64,000 nt of DNA from Helichrysum umbraculigerum (GCA_949592205.1 CATIUR010000004.1:66003837-66067836); one strand, 5' to 3'; shown: positions 10,353 through 21,594, counted from the first letter of the stretch. Notes: generated by a model not told the origin, from the letters alone. Program-made: numbers and translations.

Positions 10353-11377
10353 GATTGGAGATGCTTGATCTATCTGATTCGGAAGATGATATTTTTGATG
10401 AGATAGATGAAGACATTGATTATGATCTTGAGGATGGAGAATTTCAACCACCTACAGATTGGACTGCTGTACCTGAGAATGTGCAAGACATGGGTGTAGA
10501 TCTAGATGCAAACATTGATGAACACCATGTGAGCCCATCTAGGACAGAAGTTGTTATTGAAAATGAACAAGGTCCAACAATTGTCGATATAGATGAAGAT
10601 ATTGATGATTCAACCTCTGATGAAGAAGAAGAAGTTCTTGTTCAAACCAAGAATCCTGCTGTTGTACTTAGGAAACTTCCAAAGAAGAAGAAGAAGATTG
10701 GAATTTCTGAAGTTGATGTTACGAAAAAGCGTGTACCACGTAAAGGGATTATTGGTTGGTACTTTGACTCAGAACTAAAGCTTTTTGCGATCAAAAGGTT
10801 TGACGGAGTTCAATATTTTGAAAGAAAGCTTGCAGTTTTTAGTTCTCTACCACGTTATGAAATACGTGATTTGGCTAGATTAGAGATTAACAACCCAAGT
10901 CGTGATGATTATGCTGATCGTGTTGAAAGAATCATTAGACATGAGGTTGGTGCGAATAATTTTATTCAGATTAAGCCAAGAAAGGGAAAGACTGTGAAAT
11001 TACAAGAGAGAAGTCAAAGAACAGGAAGAAAAAGAAGGAAGAAAGTTTATCCAGCTGTTAGATGCATACAGCAGATTCCACTGAAGACAATGCCACAAGA
11101 TATTCTGGGAAATATGAAGATTTGGCACGTGGATTCAGGAACTGGAGAAGCTGTTATGGTTGAAGCTGATGATGAGGTTGAAGGTGGTGAAAGAGAAATC
11201 TTCAGAGTTTATGATCATCGACACCTGATGAATATGTCGAGAAAGGATCTGTTAAAGTTGAATGAGAACAGAATTTTGACGACTATTGAATGGGCTGATT
11301 TAGCAAGAGATTATCAGTTGATGGTTAAAACTTGTATCAAGATGAAGATTTATGCAGGTAGTAAGATTTACAAATGA
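10353..11377 (+). CDS. C1 third ORF, exon 5: acidic region and conserved C-terminal domain
   Basis: Starts at a TTTTTCTCTAG acceptor; the next ATG is at 10361 in the same frame, so it could also be a separate ORF. Residues encoded at 10361-10650 are strongly acidic. A basic KKKKK patch precedes the C-terminal domain (about 10740-11377), with motifs IKRFDGVQYFERKL, SLPRYEI and LMNMSRKDLLKL, each matched in order by the C-terminal domain of the C2 ORF. The sum of the five exons (3093 nt) is an exact multiple of three, which supports the gene model. The stop TGA ends at 11377, 57 bp before the 3' LTR. The product's biochemical role is unknown. Confidence 0.65.
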
Positions 11378-11420
11378 AGACCAAAGACAAAGCGTGAAGA
11401 TAAAGACGCTAGAGCTATTG

Positions 11421-11433
11421 TCAAGGGGGAGTC
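11421..11433 (+). promoter_or_regulatory. C1 polypurine tract
   Basis: CAAGGGGGAGTC immediately before the LTR start TGTTGAG. Primes plus-strand DNA. The C2 tract at 41897-41910 (minus) has the same GGGGGAGT core. Confidence 0.8.
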
Positions 11434-12014
11434 TGTTGAGACATAGATTGTGACAACAGATCTAGCTTGAAATAGGACTAGTGTAATTATTATTATGTTT
11501 GTATATTGGTTTAGATTTGTAAATAAATATTTGTTTTGTTAGTAATATTCGTTAAACATATTATTGTGCTAAGTTAAACGAATGTTAAATACGAAATAAA
11601 GAAATAGACGTTTGATGCGAGGCGAGTCGAGATCTCAGGTCGCAGCGAGTCGAGCTGTGAGGTGAGACCTGAACTCGTGAGGTATCAGACTGGCGAGCCG
11701 AGCTTTATACTGGGCTTGGGCTGTGAGTTGGACCGAACTCGCCGGCCCATGCGAGCCGAGCCGGACAGAACTATTTAAACGATTTTCCTTATGAAATCGT
11801 TAACACTTTTTGCATATTCTGAACCTGCGAATTCGAATAACCCAGAGAAAACAAACCTAACGGCTAGGCTTTGACGTATTATCGTTTAAAGCTAAGTATT
11901 AGTATACGCAATACGAACATATTCGTTGTTAGTAAGATAACACCGTATTGAGGGATTCCGCACCTTAATACTACAGATAACGAAGTTATCGATCCTAAAA
12001 CTAGGGGACTTACA
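11434..12014 (+). mobile_element. C1 3' LTR
   Basis: Begins TGTTGAGACATAG after the polypurine tract and ends GGGGACTTACA at 12014, where G2 gag coding sequence resumes exactly (581 bp). A TATA-like CTATTTAAAC lies at 11771-11780. Directly upstream of it, 11612-11770 is packed with GCGAGTCGAG/GCGAGCCGAG words. The right boundary is set by the point where the interrupted G2 frame regains homology; the 5' LTR and left target duplication are outside the window, so the boundary cannot be cross-checked here. Confidence 0.7.
11612..11770 (+). repeat. GCGAG motif cluster in U3 of the C1 LTR
   Basis: At least eight GCGAG/GCGAGC words and their complement CTCGC within 160 bp, ending right at the TATA-like box. 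In C2 a cluster of a different palindrome lies in the identical position relative to the TATA box. Confidence 0.6.
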
Positions 12015-13666
12015 GCCTTCATAACAGAAATAACTTTCACGAGTCCACTTGGTGAAGTTCCCTGATACACGAAATTTGGTTTGGCGGCGTCTCCAAATAC
12101 AATTCGTTTCCCAAAACAGTCAACATGAGCGTGGTGCGGAGACATCCAATCCATTCCCAAGATAATATCAAAATCATGCATCTCCATAGGAAGTAGTTCG
12201 GCTTTAAGAACATTATTTTCAATCGATATGGGACAATCAAGATATACACTAGTAATAGTCACAGAATTGCCCAAAGGAGTAGTAATACAAATAGGTGGAT
12301 GTAACACAGAAGTAGGCAATTTAACACGTTGAGCAAAAGATATAGATATAACTGAATGAGTAGCACCCGTATCAAATAACACATAAGCCTTAGTACCATG
12401 TAAAGTAAGAATGCCAGAAATGGTACCTTGAGCTCGTGTTGCCTGACGTGTAGTCATAGTAAAAATCCTGCCATTTACAGCGCCCTGAACATTTCCCTCA
12501 TTCTTCTGATTAGTATTCTGGTGAGAAGGACAATCCTTGGCCAAATGCCTCTGCTGCCCACATGTGAAGCATGCACCTAACTCTCTGTAACAAGGCCTTC
12601 CAGGATGATTAGCCCCACATTTCGAACACGCTGGAATCGGAATCATGTTTGGGTTATTTCTGTCAGCTGAACCCGAACGCCTTCCTGAACCTTGAGTTGT
12701 TTGCCCCTGATTATTACTGTTACCCCTTTGCTGATATGATCTGTCACCCTGCCACTGCCTAGACTGACTTCCACGAGATCGATCCCCATTATCACGACGA
12801 TACCCTGATTGAGATTTACCATAACGGTCTGAACCCGACCCATAGTGGTCATCATCCCTGTTTCTCTTCCTACCATTACCAGCCAGATATGCAAGAAAAT
12901 CAGCTCGCTCCAACTCCAGATTCTTAGCAGCGTTTGCCACGTCGGATACAGTAGCAAACCAGGTATTAACCAATGGACATCTGTATTCAAAAAGTAATGC
13001 CCACTTAAATTTCTCTGCTTGCTCTTCTGCAGTACCTGCTGAACTACCGGCGATCCCAGCCACCCTGATGAAACGCTCCATAAAAGCATTAATAGACTCA
13101 CGAGGAGCCTGTCGAATGTTAAGATACTCTCGTTTATAGGCTTCTCTGTCAGCAATAGGAAAATAGTGTTGATAAAACACTTCAAGAAAATCACGCCACG
13201 CTAAAGCCTCTGCATACCCATCCCCTTCTGCTGATTTCACTGCTTGCCACCATCGGTTTGCATCCCCTTCTAACTTATAAGTTGCCATGCGAACTTTCTG
13301 ATTTTCAGTACACTCAAGAACTTCAAATATCTTCTCCATATGTGCAATCCAGTTCTCAGCATCTAAAGGTGTTTTACCCCCACGAAATGCTTCGGGTTTC
13401 TGTTTCTGAAATTTCTCCAGCAACGTATGAGTTGGTAGTGTACCGATTACGCTATTACCCGCGTTATTATTATTACCATGTGGATTACCATTTCCAGCCC
13501 CACCGTTGTTTCCATTTGGATTAGCCTGAATTGCCGCAGCCACAGCTTGAGGAACAACTTGAGCAATAGCAGCAGTCACTGCTTGATTCACTGCCGCAAG
13601 GATAGCCGGATCAAGGTTTCCCGTGCCGTTATTGTTATTAGTAGGAGTTCTTCTTCTAGGAGGCAT
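12015..13666 (-). pseudogene. gag: G2 gypsy Gag and protease, interrupted by C1
   Basis: Chromovirus-type Gag-Pol start on the minus strand. After a Gln/Asn-rich N-terminus comes the retrotransposon gag domain (motifs FRGGKTPLDAENWI, RWWQAV, FLEVFYQHYFP, about 13400-13050), a basic Arg/Ser/Gly region, a short first cysteine cluster (CSKCGANHPGRPC) and a canonical zinc knuckle CFTCGQQRHLAKDC near 12555. The aspartic protease motif VLFDTGATHSVIS is near 12380, with GMDWM near 12150. The frame runs through the junction at 12014/12015 into C1 LTR sequence and ends at 11879, so the last ~45 codons are not gypsy. The rest of G2 pol should lie left of C1, outside the window. The ATG at 13666 directly follows a CTCTTCCGTATAG acceptor-like sequence. 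Confidence 0.85.
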
Positions 13667-13815
13667 CTATACGGAAGAGACTTAACGTTTATAGACAAGT
13701 ATTAGAATCCACTGAAATACGGCAGAGTACAAGATAGAGGAAGCAGAATCCTATCCCATGATCTACCCAAAACTCACAGGTCAAACCTAAAGGCAAACTA
13801 CAAGAAGGAACCTAG

Positions 13816-13828
13816 GGTTCTGATACCA
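13816..13828 (-). promoter_or_regulatory. G2 primer binding site
   Basis: Minus-strand TGGTATCAGAACC, one base from the usual plant initiator tRNA-Met match TGGTATCAGAGCC, five bases inside the LTR end at 13834. Confidence 0.75.
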
Positions 13829-13833
13829 TAAGT

Positions 13834-16569
13834 TGTAACACCCCGTCCCACTAATGAAACGGAAGGTCACATTTATTGCTAAATAATTAAAGTCATAACA
13901 AAGTCTAGAAATAATAAATGACAAAGGTTCAAAACAACCATAAATAATGTCTCAAACTAACTCCAACTATCAATAATAATCATAAGTCCAAACTAATAAA
14001 ATGAAAGGTAGGTCTCTAAGGCAAGTCCAATTCTTGAACTCTCGCACTCATCCCCTTTGACCCTGATTACCTGCCGCAGGAAAAGAAAATGCGGCTGAGC
14101 TAATTGCTCAGTGCGCGGATGTTGACAGAAATAAACAGTAACAGTAATATATCTCAATGTAAGAATGAAGCGTAGTAAATAATTAAATTGTTTCAAAAAT
14201 CACCCATCGAATCATACCACCCTTACACCAGAGTAACAAATGAATAAAGGCTGAGGCAACGAGGGGTTGGGTTATTTATACAGAGTACCCTAAACAAAAC
14301 AAAATATCCAAGCTGCACACACCGGTGCCAAATAATATCATATCTCGCGCAATATATCACAATCACACTGGTCATGACTCCAGGTGGTTCCCCTATATCG
14401 GAAGGTGTGTATGGCACTACACCACACGACCGCACTACATAAATCATATCATATCAAACGTATCCTAGGATGCATCCATACGCCCCCCCCCCCCCCCCCC
14501 ATATAATCCAAAGGCTCACCCGAGCATATATAATCACACAAATAGTGGCTCACTCCGGAGCATAACAAATAATATCACAAAAATGGGGACGCCGTGGACT
14601 AATCCCACCGCCACCGTTAGTGCGACGTCATTGGTGCCGCAATGACGCCCCTGTGGTCCTCCACAGGAAGCTGACTCGGTATACCTATCTCCTGTCTACA
14701 AAATCTAGGGTTCTATGGTTGCACAGTGAACATATAAACCAACCACACACCAGATTATATCCACCATGCATATTGAACCTAAATCAAATGAATCAAAAAT
14801 AGTTCGCAATAATGAATTCCCCAAGTTTACCAAAAATCATTTTCACGCAATATTCTCAGAAGTGTTCACAATTTATTAAATCTCCAATAATGGTTTGGCT
14901 CAAAATAATTTAGCTCAAATAGGGGAATTCGATCACGCAAATATATCAAGATATCAAATGAATCACAAGGATAACAAAAGAACGCAAGGACATCAACAAG
15001 GCATATCACGATAATGCTGAAAGAAGAGTACGGACATCCGTACCTGGATAAGTATCTAAAGCCAGCTCTCAAGATCGAAATGATACTCCACAATTCTCCA
15101 CAAAGTCTACATAAAAATATTCATTTAATTCAGAATATTGATTTCGAGATTAGTTCTTGTTAAACCAATATCCCAATTCTACCTTATCATTATTTAGTAC
15201 TCTCCTATTATGTTTAAAAGTTCTTTTGAATCAGATTATATAATTTTAAAATATTAAATTCATTAGTTCAACATCTTTAAAGTTGTATTCGTACATATGT
15301 AATATTAATTACTCAAGTTTAAGTTTTGACACAATCAAGTTATCATTATTTAACATCCTATGAAATATTTTGAAAGAATATAGATTAGGAGGGCCTAAGT
15401 GAAATCTCATAAAACTTAAGGGACCAAACTATAATTATAGAATCCTCATTATTTATTTTGTAATCTTCTACATAATTCAGGGGTGTAAAATGGAAAATCA
15501 TAAAATTCTTTGATGACTTTCTTCTTTGTTAACTTCGTACGTACAGAACAGAAGTTGATTTTTTTTTTTTTTTATTCTTTCGACTTGGTCAAGTAAGTTC
15601 ACAAAATCGTTATATTACTTAATTAAAACATATTACCATTAACATGTGTCAAACATGAATTTCAGATTCTGATTTGCTGCTAAACAATTTATATTATAAG
15701 ACCTGAAACTTCCCGATATCATCATCGAATAGGGTAATTTAAACTATGAATTTAAGTACATATGTTGAATTAACTAAGAGTTCATATCATTTAGACATCC
15801 CATCATTAGGTGTTGTGACAACAGATTGCAAGTTATCGTTTACTAAGATACATATTTTGTTACCCGCAAATTTTCGCTTCATCTCTATGTATAAGCGATA
15901 ATATTACAGATTGATATTTTATCGTTCTAACTTAATAAGAAGATTAAAAGATTTAGCAAGCAATACAAGCGATTATACATGATTAATAGAAGTGTTGGAT
16001 CGAGGCTTACCTTCTAAACAAACTCGAATTTTTGAACCGAAAACAATTACGTAAAAGTTTATTCCTATTTCAAACCCGCTGGCCTCTATCAATGTGCTTC
16101 TCACAATTGCTTTTCCTTAATTTTGCTTTGTTGGTGGATGTGTGTTTTATGGGTGAATGAGTATTCTTAGTTTTTGAGTTCGGTATATAATGTGTTACTT
16201 TGCTTCGAAAAATCTCTACATGCCTTTAAAAGTGGGATTTGGGTTTATCCCGTATAACAACGTCTCTATCCCATGTAGACTCATTCTCTTAATTCAAATG
16301 ACAATATTAATTTATTATTTTTTTATGTTTGAAGATTAACACTGATATATGATAAAAGTTTTGGTGCAACAACATTATTAAATTATTATTGTTACCATAT
16401 ACTTTATGATAAGACTTCTTAATGCTTGATGATATATATAATATATGATTATTTAATAACTTTAACTATGTCACATAATTTAATATTTTTAATTATTAAG
16501 TACTTATTATAATTTCATTTCATTACTTCATAATACTTTTTGTAGCCTAGATATTTTCGGGTCGTAATA
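13834..16569 (-). mobile_element. G2 5' LTR
   Basis: Plus-strand reading starts TGTAACACCCC beside the primer binding site and ends CGGGTCGTAATA where G3 RNase H homology resumes at 16570 (2736 bp). The outer terminal dinucleotide reads TA instead of CA, consistent with one transition. It includes a C20 run (14481-14500) and a T-run (15559-15573). The interior is AT-rich with no coding frame; unlike the other gypsy LTRs here I see no clear palindrome array in it. Confidence 0.7.
14481..14500 (+). repeat. C20 homopolymer
   Basis: Twenty consecutive C inside the G2 LTR; prone to length error in sequencing. Confidence 0.9.
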
Positions 16570-16690
16570 GGAGGCGTAGGCAATGACCTTGTCTTGTTGC
16601 ATCAACCCGCAACCAAGACCTTGGTGTGAAGCATTGCAGTATACCACGAAGTCATCGGTGCCTTCGGGTAATAATAGGATAGGTGCACAG
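16570..16690 (-). pseudogene. G3 pol remnant (RNase H)
   Basis: Minus-strand sequence matches the RNase H start of GB (63173-63270) closely: LPEG, DDFVVYC, ASHQGLGC, LMQ and KVIAYA are recognisable. The catalytic Asp of YCDASH reads Asn here. Cut on the left by the G2 insertion. On the right it joins gag sequence directly, so protease and RT are deleted. Confidence 0.75.
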
Positions 16691-16839
16691 ACGGCTGAAA
16701 AGGTTTGTCGTTTCTTAGTCCTATTGAGTATTTAACTCCTAAGGATACAAATGAAACACTGAGTGGTATGGAGGATTTATCAAAGCATGTAGCACGGAAG
16801 CAGTAGGGTTCGCTCCCCTTGTTTGACTTTAAATAGTCA

Positions 16840-17330
16840 AATTCAATAGCATAGGGCTCAGGAGTAGCAGGCTTTTTGTCGGCTGGCTGGTTGGGGTTCT
16901 CAATCCATTTACGCGGTTTATCTCTAGACGGGTTTGAAATGTCTTTGGTAGCAGGTGTTCCTTGGCGAACCACCTGTACCAAAAGATTATGTGCCATACA
17001 AATGGTACCTATAGTGGTTTTAGAGTTGGAGGCAGTGACCATACTCTGAATGCGTTGGGGAAGTCCCCAGATGTAACGTTCGATCCTTTACATTCCGGAT
17101 CAATTATGGATGGGCACGGTAGTGCCAACCGATTTGATCGGGTGGTGTAACAGGTCAATGGCACCTTCAGTGCCTTCGATGTTTAGAGGTTTGTGGTTCA
17201 TAAAATCCTTATACGTACATGATCGGGATGGAGATATGCCGTTCGGTGTCTCCTCGTCGAATGTTTGTAAGTGTCGAGTAGTTAAAACAGTAGTTACTTG
17301 TTTGGGCAAAGTATTGGTCAAGCTCGGCTT
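16840..17330 (-). pseudogene. G3 gag remnant
   Basis: Broken Gag of the same family as GB. TYKDFMNHKPL and EGTEGAIDLL (about 17230-17150) match the GB Gag start CSYKDFQNCKPL/EGTEGAIGLI. MAHNLL, KPRKW and KKPATPEPYA (about 16985-16850) match the stretch before the GB zinc knuckles. About 250 bp between the two blocks is missing relative to GB, and the frames do not connect. No functional product is expected. Confidence 0.7.
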
Positions 17331-17360
17331 GACTGAAGTATTTGTCGTCGGGGCGACATG

Positions 17361-18960
17361 ATGAGAGTCTTAATGACAAGGATGAAATGACACATGAGGT
17401 TTTACATCAAGGTTAGGATTATCATAATGTTCATACAAGAAGCAACGTACAACTGTACATTGTGGGGTTTGGTGATGTGCGACATTAAAGATCAGGGACC
17501 ATTTAAGGTATGAGTTACAAGGTTTCAGACTTCGAAGTTTTTGAAAGATATTTGAGTTTGTTATAACCAGGACAATTCACGAGGTGGGATTTTCTATTCC
17601 CAATGGAGTCGAAGTCTTCGGTGTCACGCGTCGTATGTAAGTCTGTCGAGTTGATTCTCAGTCATGTTTTCGTATTTCCCCACGTTTCAAGTGTTGAGGT
17701 TAGTGAAGTTGTTGGTTTTATCGTGTAGTCGAAATAATGATTGAGTAATGTGTTCGTAGTAATCAGCCATGATCACGTTTTTGTGATAGTTCAATGGACA
17801 AGGATGCAGTACCCTCGTACTGTGGAAGCCCTAAGGTGTCAAAGTGTAGTACTCAAGGTACTGGGGTGCAGTACCAATGTACTGTGAAGGCAGTGCTGGG
17901 AGCACAGTAATGTAGTACCAATGTACTATGAATGTAGTACCCATGTACTATGAATGTAGTACCCATGTACTATGAATGTAGTACCAATGTACTATGAGAT
18001 GCGGCGCTAAGTGTCGTGGTGCAGTATCAACGTACTGTGAGTGCAGCACCAGTGTGATGTAAGTATGTGCGGATCTTATGTCTTTAAAGTGTAGCTCTAC
18101 GGCTAATAGTAGATTGTATCCCAAAATTGTGTAGATGTGGCACAAGGGCTAAGTAAGTACAAACTATGAGGTTTTCGTGTGTAGCGCGAGGGCTAGTAAT
18201 GGTGTTTCTCATAAACTTTCTATGTGTGCGCGCAAATGTCACCATGTAAGTACCGAAGTACTAAATCAGGTAAGTACGGAGGTACCGTAATGATCAAAAT
18301 GATTCGTTTGTGTTTGTGAAAGTTTTTTTTTTTTTTGTGGACTTAATCATTGTGAGCGTCTCTCGCAATACTAATCCAGTGGTAACCAGTGTGGTCAAAA
18401 TTGAAATCAAGGCGCGCATGAGTCGTTGGGTTCAGTTCAGTTGATGGAAGAATATTCCCGGACTTGAGCGTTGTGGTTGGCCAATTTAATTGGCAGTTGT
18501 CTGCACGACAATGAATGCGTGTGAAAAGAACACGTGAATAGTCGAAGTATCGCGCCCCTAGTGATGAATCTCTCATGGGACGGGAGTTTAGTTGGTTGAT
18601 CCTCAAACGGAACCTTCTCAAGTAGGTCCTTTTCGGATGGGCTGTTCGTAGGTGATGTCGTTGTTTGTTATAATTGAGGGGACGATTAGCGTGTGCGTTT
18701 CTATCATCGTAGGTAAAGTGTCGAGGTATGATGTATCACTGGTTAATTATAAAAGATAGTAGGATTGTGATCATTCAACATTTGTGACCATAAGATTACA
18801 AGAGTTAGAGTTTACAAAAGTTGCCGAAAATTATCACTTCCGGCAGATAGCGAGGGTTATACAAAAGGGGATGGGATTTCAATATACCCATCGGACTGGG
18901 GGTCCTAACTTGACCTATTAGGTACACACTATCCGTTATACAAGGTGGTTAAGGTTACCA
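17361..18960. other. Unassigned 1.6-kb segment inside G3, with palindrome array
   Basis: In GB only 285 bp separate the small first ORF from gag, but here the gap is 1.6 kb, so extra sequence is present. I recognise no coding domain. It holds the AGTACC..GGTACT array described below, a T-run (18326-18338) and a GC-richer piece at 18350-18620. It may be an old insertion or an expanded leader. Confidence 0.5.
17803..18060 (+). repeat. AGTACNNNNGTACT palindrome array
   Basis: About ten imperfect units with arms AGTAC and GTACT around a 4-5 base centre (for example AGTACCAATGTACT, AGTACCCATGTACT), spaced about 20 bp at their most regular (17920-18000). Each unit is a near-perfect inverted repeat. 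Confidence 0.85.
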
Positions 18961-18965
18961 TTGAT

Positions 18966-19421
18966 CTATTCTAGGTCGAGGTCGTAAGGGTAGTAACGAG
19001 CTTCGAGCATGTCGCGGTATCGTGGAGGTGCCTGATAAACCAAAGCATCCACAAGTGCCTGCCGGTACATCCCTTTAACCCAGGTGGTTGTCTGGTAGTA
19101 CAGGCTTGCAGTCACTTCCTTGCAATAGAGGATCTGATCCTGAATTCGTTCGGAAAAGGATCTCCTCAGAATTCTCAGCTCCATCTCGTAGAGATTGCAT
19201 TTCAGTTTCAATTCCCAGTTGCGATTATCTAAGCCTTCAGCCTGATCTCGTACTCTTTCGTACTCTTCAACGTTGACCAATCCAAGGTCGTGGTTTTTGA
19301 TGTTTTCATTCATCATGTTTTCCATAGGAGCGATATCTTCATCGAGATACGTGTACTAGATTTGTTCATCATTGATCTGGTCGTTATCTGACAGGTAATC
19401 GTTTGTTGGAAGGCTTGCCAT
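18966..19421 (-). pseudogene. G3 small coiled-coil ORF upstream of gag (ORF0), broken
   Basis: Counterpart of the GB ORF at 59862-60347 on the opposite strand. An ATGGCAAG start at 19421 is followed by an early in-frame stop; the frame then continues from 19325 for 119 codons, rich in Glu/Arg/Leu and helical in character. Position, start context and helical composition match ORF0 of GB, although sequence identity is low. It lies between the primer binding site leader and gag. Confidence 0.55.
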
Positions 19422-19644
19422 TTTCCGCGCGAGTGAGTTCTATAGAAATGGCAGGAAAAAGGATTTTAGTCCTTAGAAATATGTTGGTTTCGATTGTTAG
19501 ATGTGAATTCTATGAAATCATTAGAGTTCGCCAAAGGTGGTGCGTTGGTGTGACATAAGTCAGGTTGGCGTGGTAGTGTAAACCGATGAGCGTGTTTCGT
19601 AAGTGTCACGAGAGAAAAGTTAGCTATTTACATAGAGAGCTTAC

Positions 19645-19800
19645 TAATGTATGTGAGGCCTATTCATATATCTCAAATATATAATAGCCTGGAGAGTGGT
19701 ACGTGAGGCCTATTCATATATATCCCATATATAATAGCCTAGATAGTAGTACGTGAGGCCTATGTATATACACGTATATCACATAATAGCCTAGTGTGTG
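19645..19800 (-). repeat. Three tandem ~55-bp hairpin units in G3 leader
   Basis: GTGAGGCCTATTCATATAT and ATATATAATAGCCT arms recur three times, each unit able to fold on itself. The GB leader has a single corresponding stretch (AGGCTGG ... ATATTAGCCT, about 59802-59835), so this is an expansion in G3. Confidence 0.75.
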
Positions 19801-20039
19801 TCTAACACAAATAAGTATGAGTCCCGGTTCTCTCGTGGTCAGAGTCAACTAGTGTATTCCTGTTCAACATAACCGTTTCAGCTCTCACATCATCTTTCCT
19901 TAATTGTACATAGTTGATCAGGCTATGTTAAATTAAAGTCGTATGATGTAATCCCAGAACCGTCATACCTAGTAAGGAAATACTGCCTAACGGTCATAGT
20001 CTAGGCCCACTAAATGCAACCTAGTTCACTATAACCTTA

Positions 20040-20052
20040 GGCTCTGATACCA
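20040..20052 (-). promoter_or_regulatory. G3 primer binding site
   Basis: Minus-strand TGGTATCAGAGCC, the plant initiator tRNA-Met match, three bases inside the LTR. The adjoining leader (about 19980-20040) is nearly identical to the GB leader after 59557. Confidence 0.9.
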
Positions 20053-21242
20053 ATCTGTCGCACCCCCAAATTCAGGTTGCGGAAGCGAATCGGGTCGGGG
20101 CGCGACTAATCAAATATCACAAGCACATAAGATATATAATGAAAGACTCTATATGTTTCGTTTACTGATTACATTGATATAATAAAAGTTTACAATGTAA
20201 TAATAGTTACAAAAGCTCGTAAGCCAAAATGAGAGATTCTATGGCATAACTATGTTACAAAATATAGTAAGGCATGGGAATCTGCTGATGTCTGTATGCG
20301 ACTCGAGCTAAGTATCCTGAATATGAGCAGACCTATTGCTGCTGAGTACCTGAGAATACATACTAAAAGGTCAGCTAAAAAGCTGGTGAGCTCACAGGTT
20401 TGTATAATGATGAATCATAGTTGTGTGAACCATAAGATTTAGTACAATGATTTGCAACCAAGCAAATAAAATAGATGTATATCACTGCCATGAGCCCATA
20501 GTTTGAGCTTAACTGAGGTGTCAGGATCATAACCAAGTGCCTGAGCGAGGGTGCCTCCCTGCGAGTGCCTAATCTACACTCGTATGAACAAATGCTAATG
20601 CGTCCGTTTGACCAGTTAGTGCGTGCTAACCCGGACGGGGATTGTCAATCCCATATGGTACCATACACTAACAATCGCGCTAAATCTATATAAACAAACT
20701 ATGTAGTGGAGGGCTTTAAAATGATTAGCAAAACAACTCATGCAGTATATATCGAGGTTTAGTACTCATGTTCACATGTAAAACGAAACGTGTATGTATT
20801 CCCACCCCGGGAGTAAAAACTGTAAAAATTCGGGGCTATGAGACTCACCTGAGTCTGGTATGTTGCTAACAAGCAAGTATGATGTTGCACAAGGTGATGT
20901 TGTCCGAAGACTGTAACCTGCCGGGCGTTCAAAACGCGCAAGGTTATAAGTATATGTAGACGTCTCAAAAGACCGTCCATGCTAGTTGTTCATCCAACTA
21001 GTAATGTCTAAATGATTTGGTTGTTGGTTGATTAGTTTAAGTTTGAAAACATGTACGGCCAGTTGGTGAGTTTTGTAAAAATGATTATTAAAAGCATTAT
21101 TATTATGTTGGTCTCGTTGTATACTTACAAAAGTATATGTATCGTATGTTTCCGAGTTATTCCAAATATTGTGTTGATGTTAAATCAAGTATATTGTGAT
21201 ATTGTCTTGTATGAAAAATCGTTGACGCAAAGTTAGTGTTGA

Positions 21243-21505
21243 ACACTATTCATGAGACAATAACATTGTCGGGAATTACTATTCATGAGACAATAGCATT
21301 GTCGGGAATTACTATTCATGAGACAATAGCATTGTCGGGAATTACTATTCATGAGACAATAGCATTTTCGGGAATTACTATTCATGAGACAATAGCATTG
21401 TCGGGAATTACTATTCATGAGACAATAGCATTGTCGGGAATTACTATTCATTAGATGATAGCATTGTCGGGAATTACTATTCATGAGACAATAGCATTGT
21501 CAGGC
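21243..21505 (+). repeat. 33-bp tandem repeat, eight units, in G3 LTR
   Basis: Unit contains ATTCATGAGACAATAGCATT then GTCGGGAATTACT; eight near-identical copies. GACAAT and ATTGTC arms in each unit form a short inverted repeat. Since 33 is a multiple of three, both strands show artificial open frames with an 11-residue repeat; these are not genes. Confidence 0.95.
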
Positions 21506-21594
21506 GGTTTTAAATATGAAAGTGTTAGTTTTTGTGACAATGATGCTACGACAATCGAGTTTTATACGACAATAGTGATGCAACAATGGATTCT

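Noticed and set aside
13834..16569. Palindrome array in the G2 LTR
   Set aside because: Searched for by eye; only scattered short inverted words, not a cluster. This limits the generality of the array observation.
21233..21505. Overlapping open frames on both strands and a regular repeat that could suggest a CRISPR array
   Set aside because: The 33-bp unit is directly tandem with no unique spacers, lies inside a plant LTR, and yields frames only because 33 is divisible by three.
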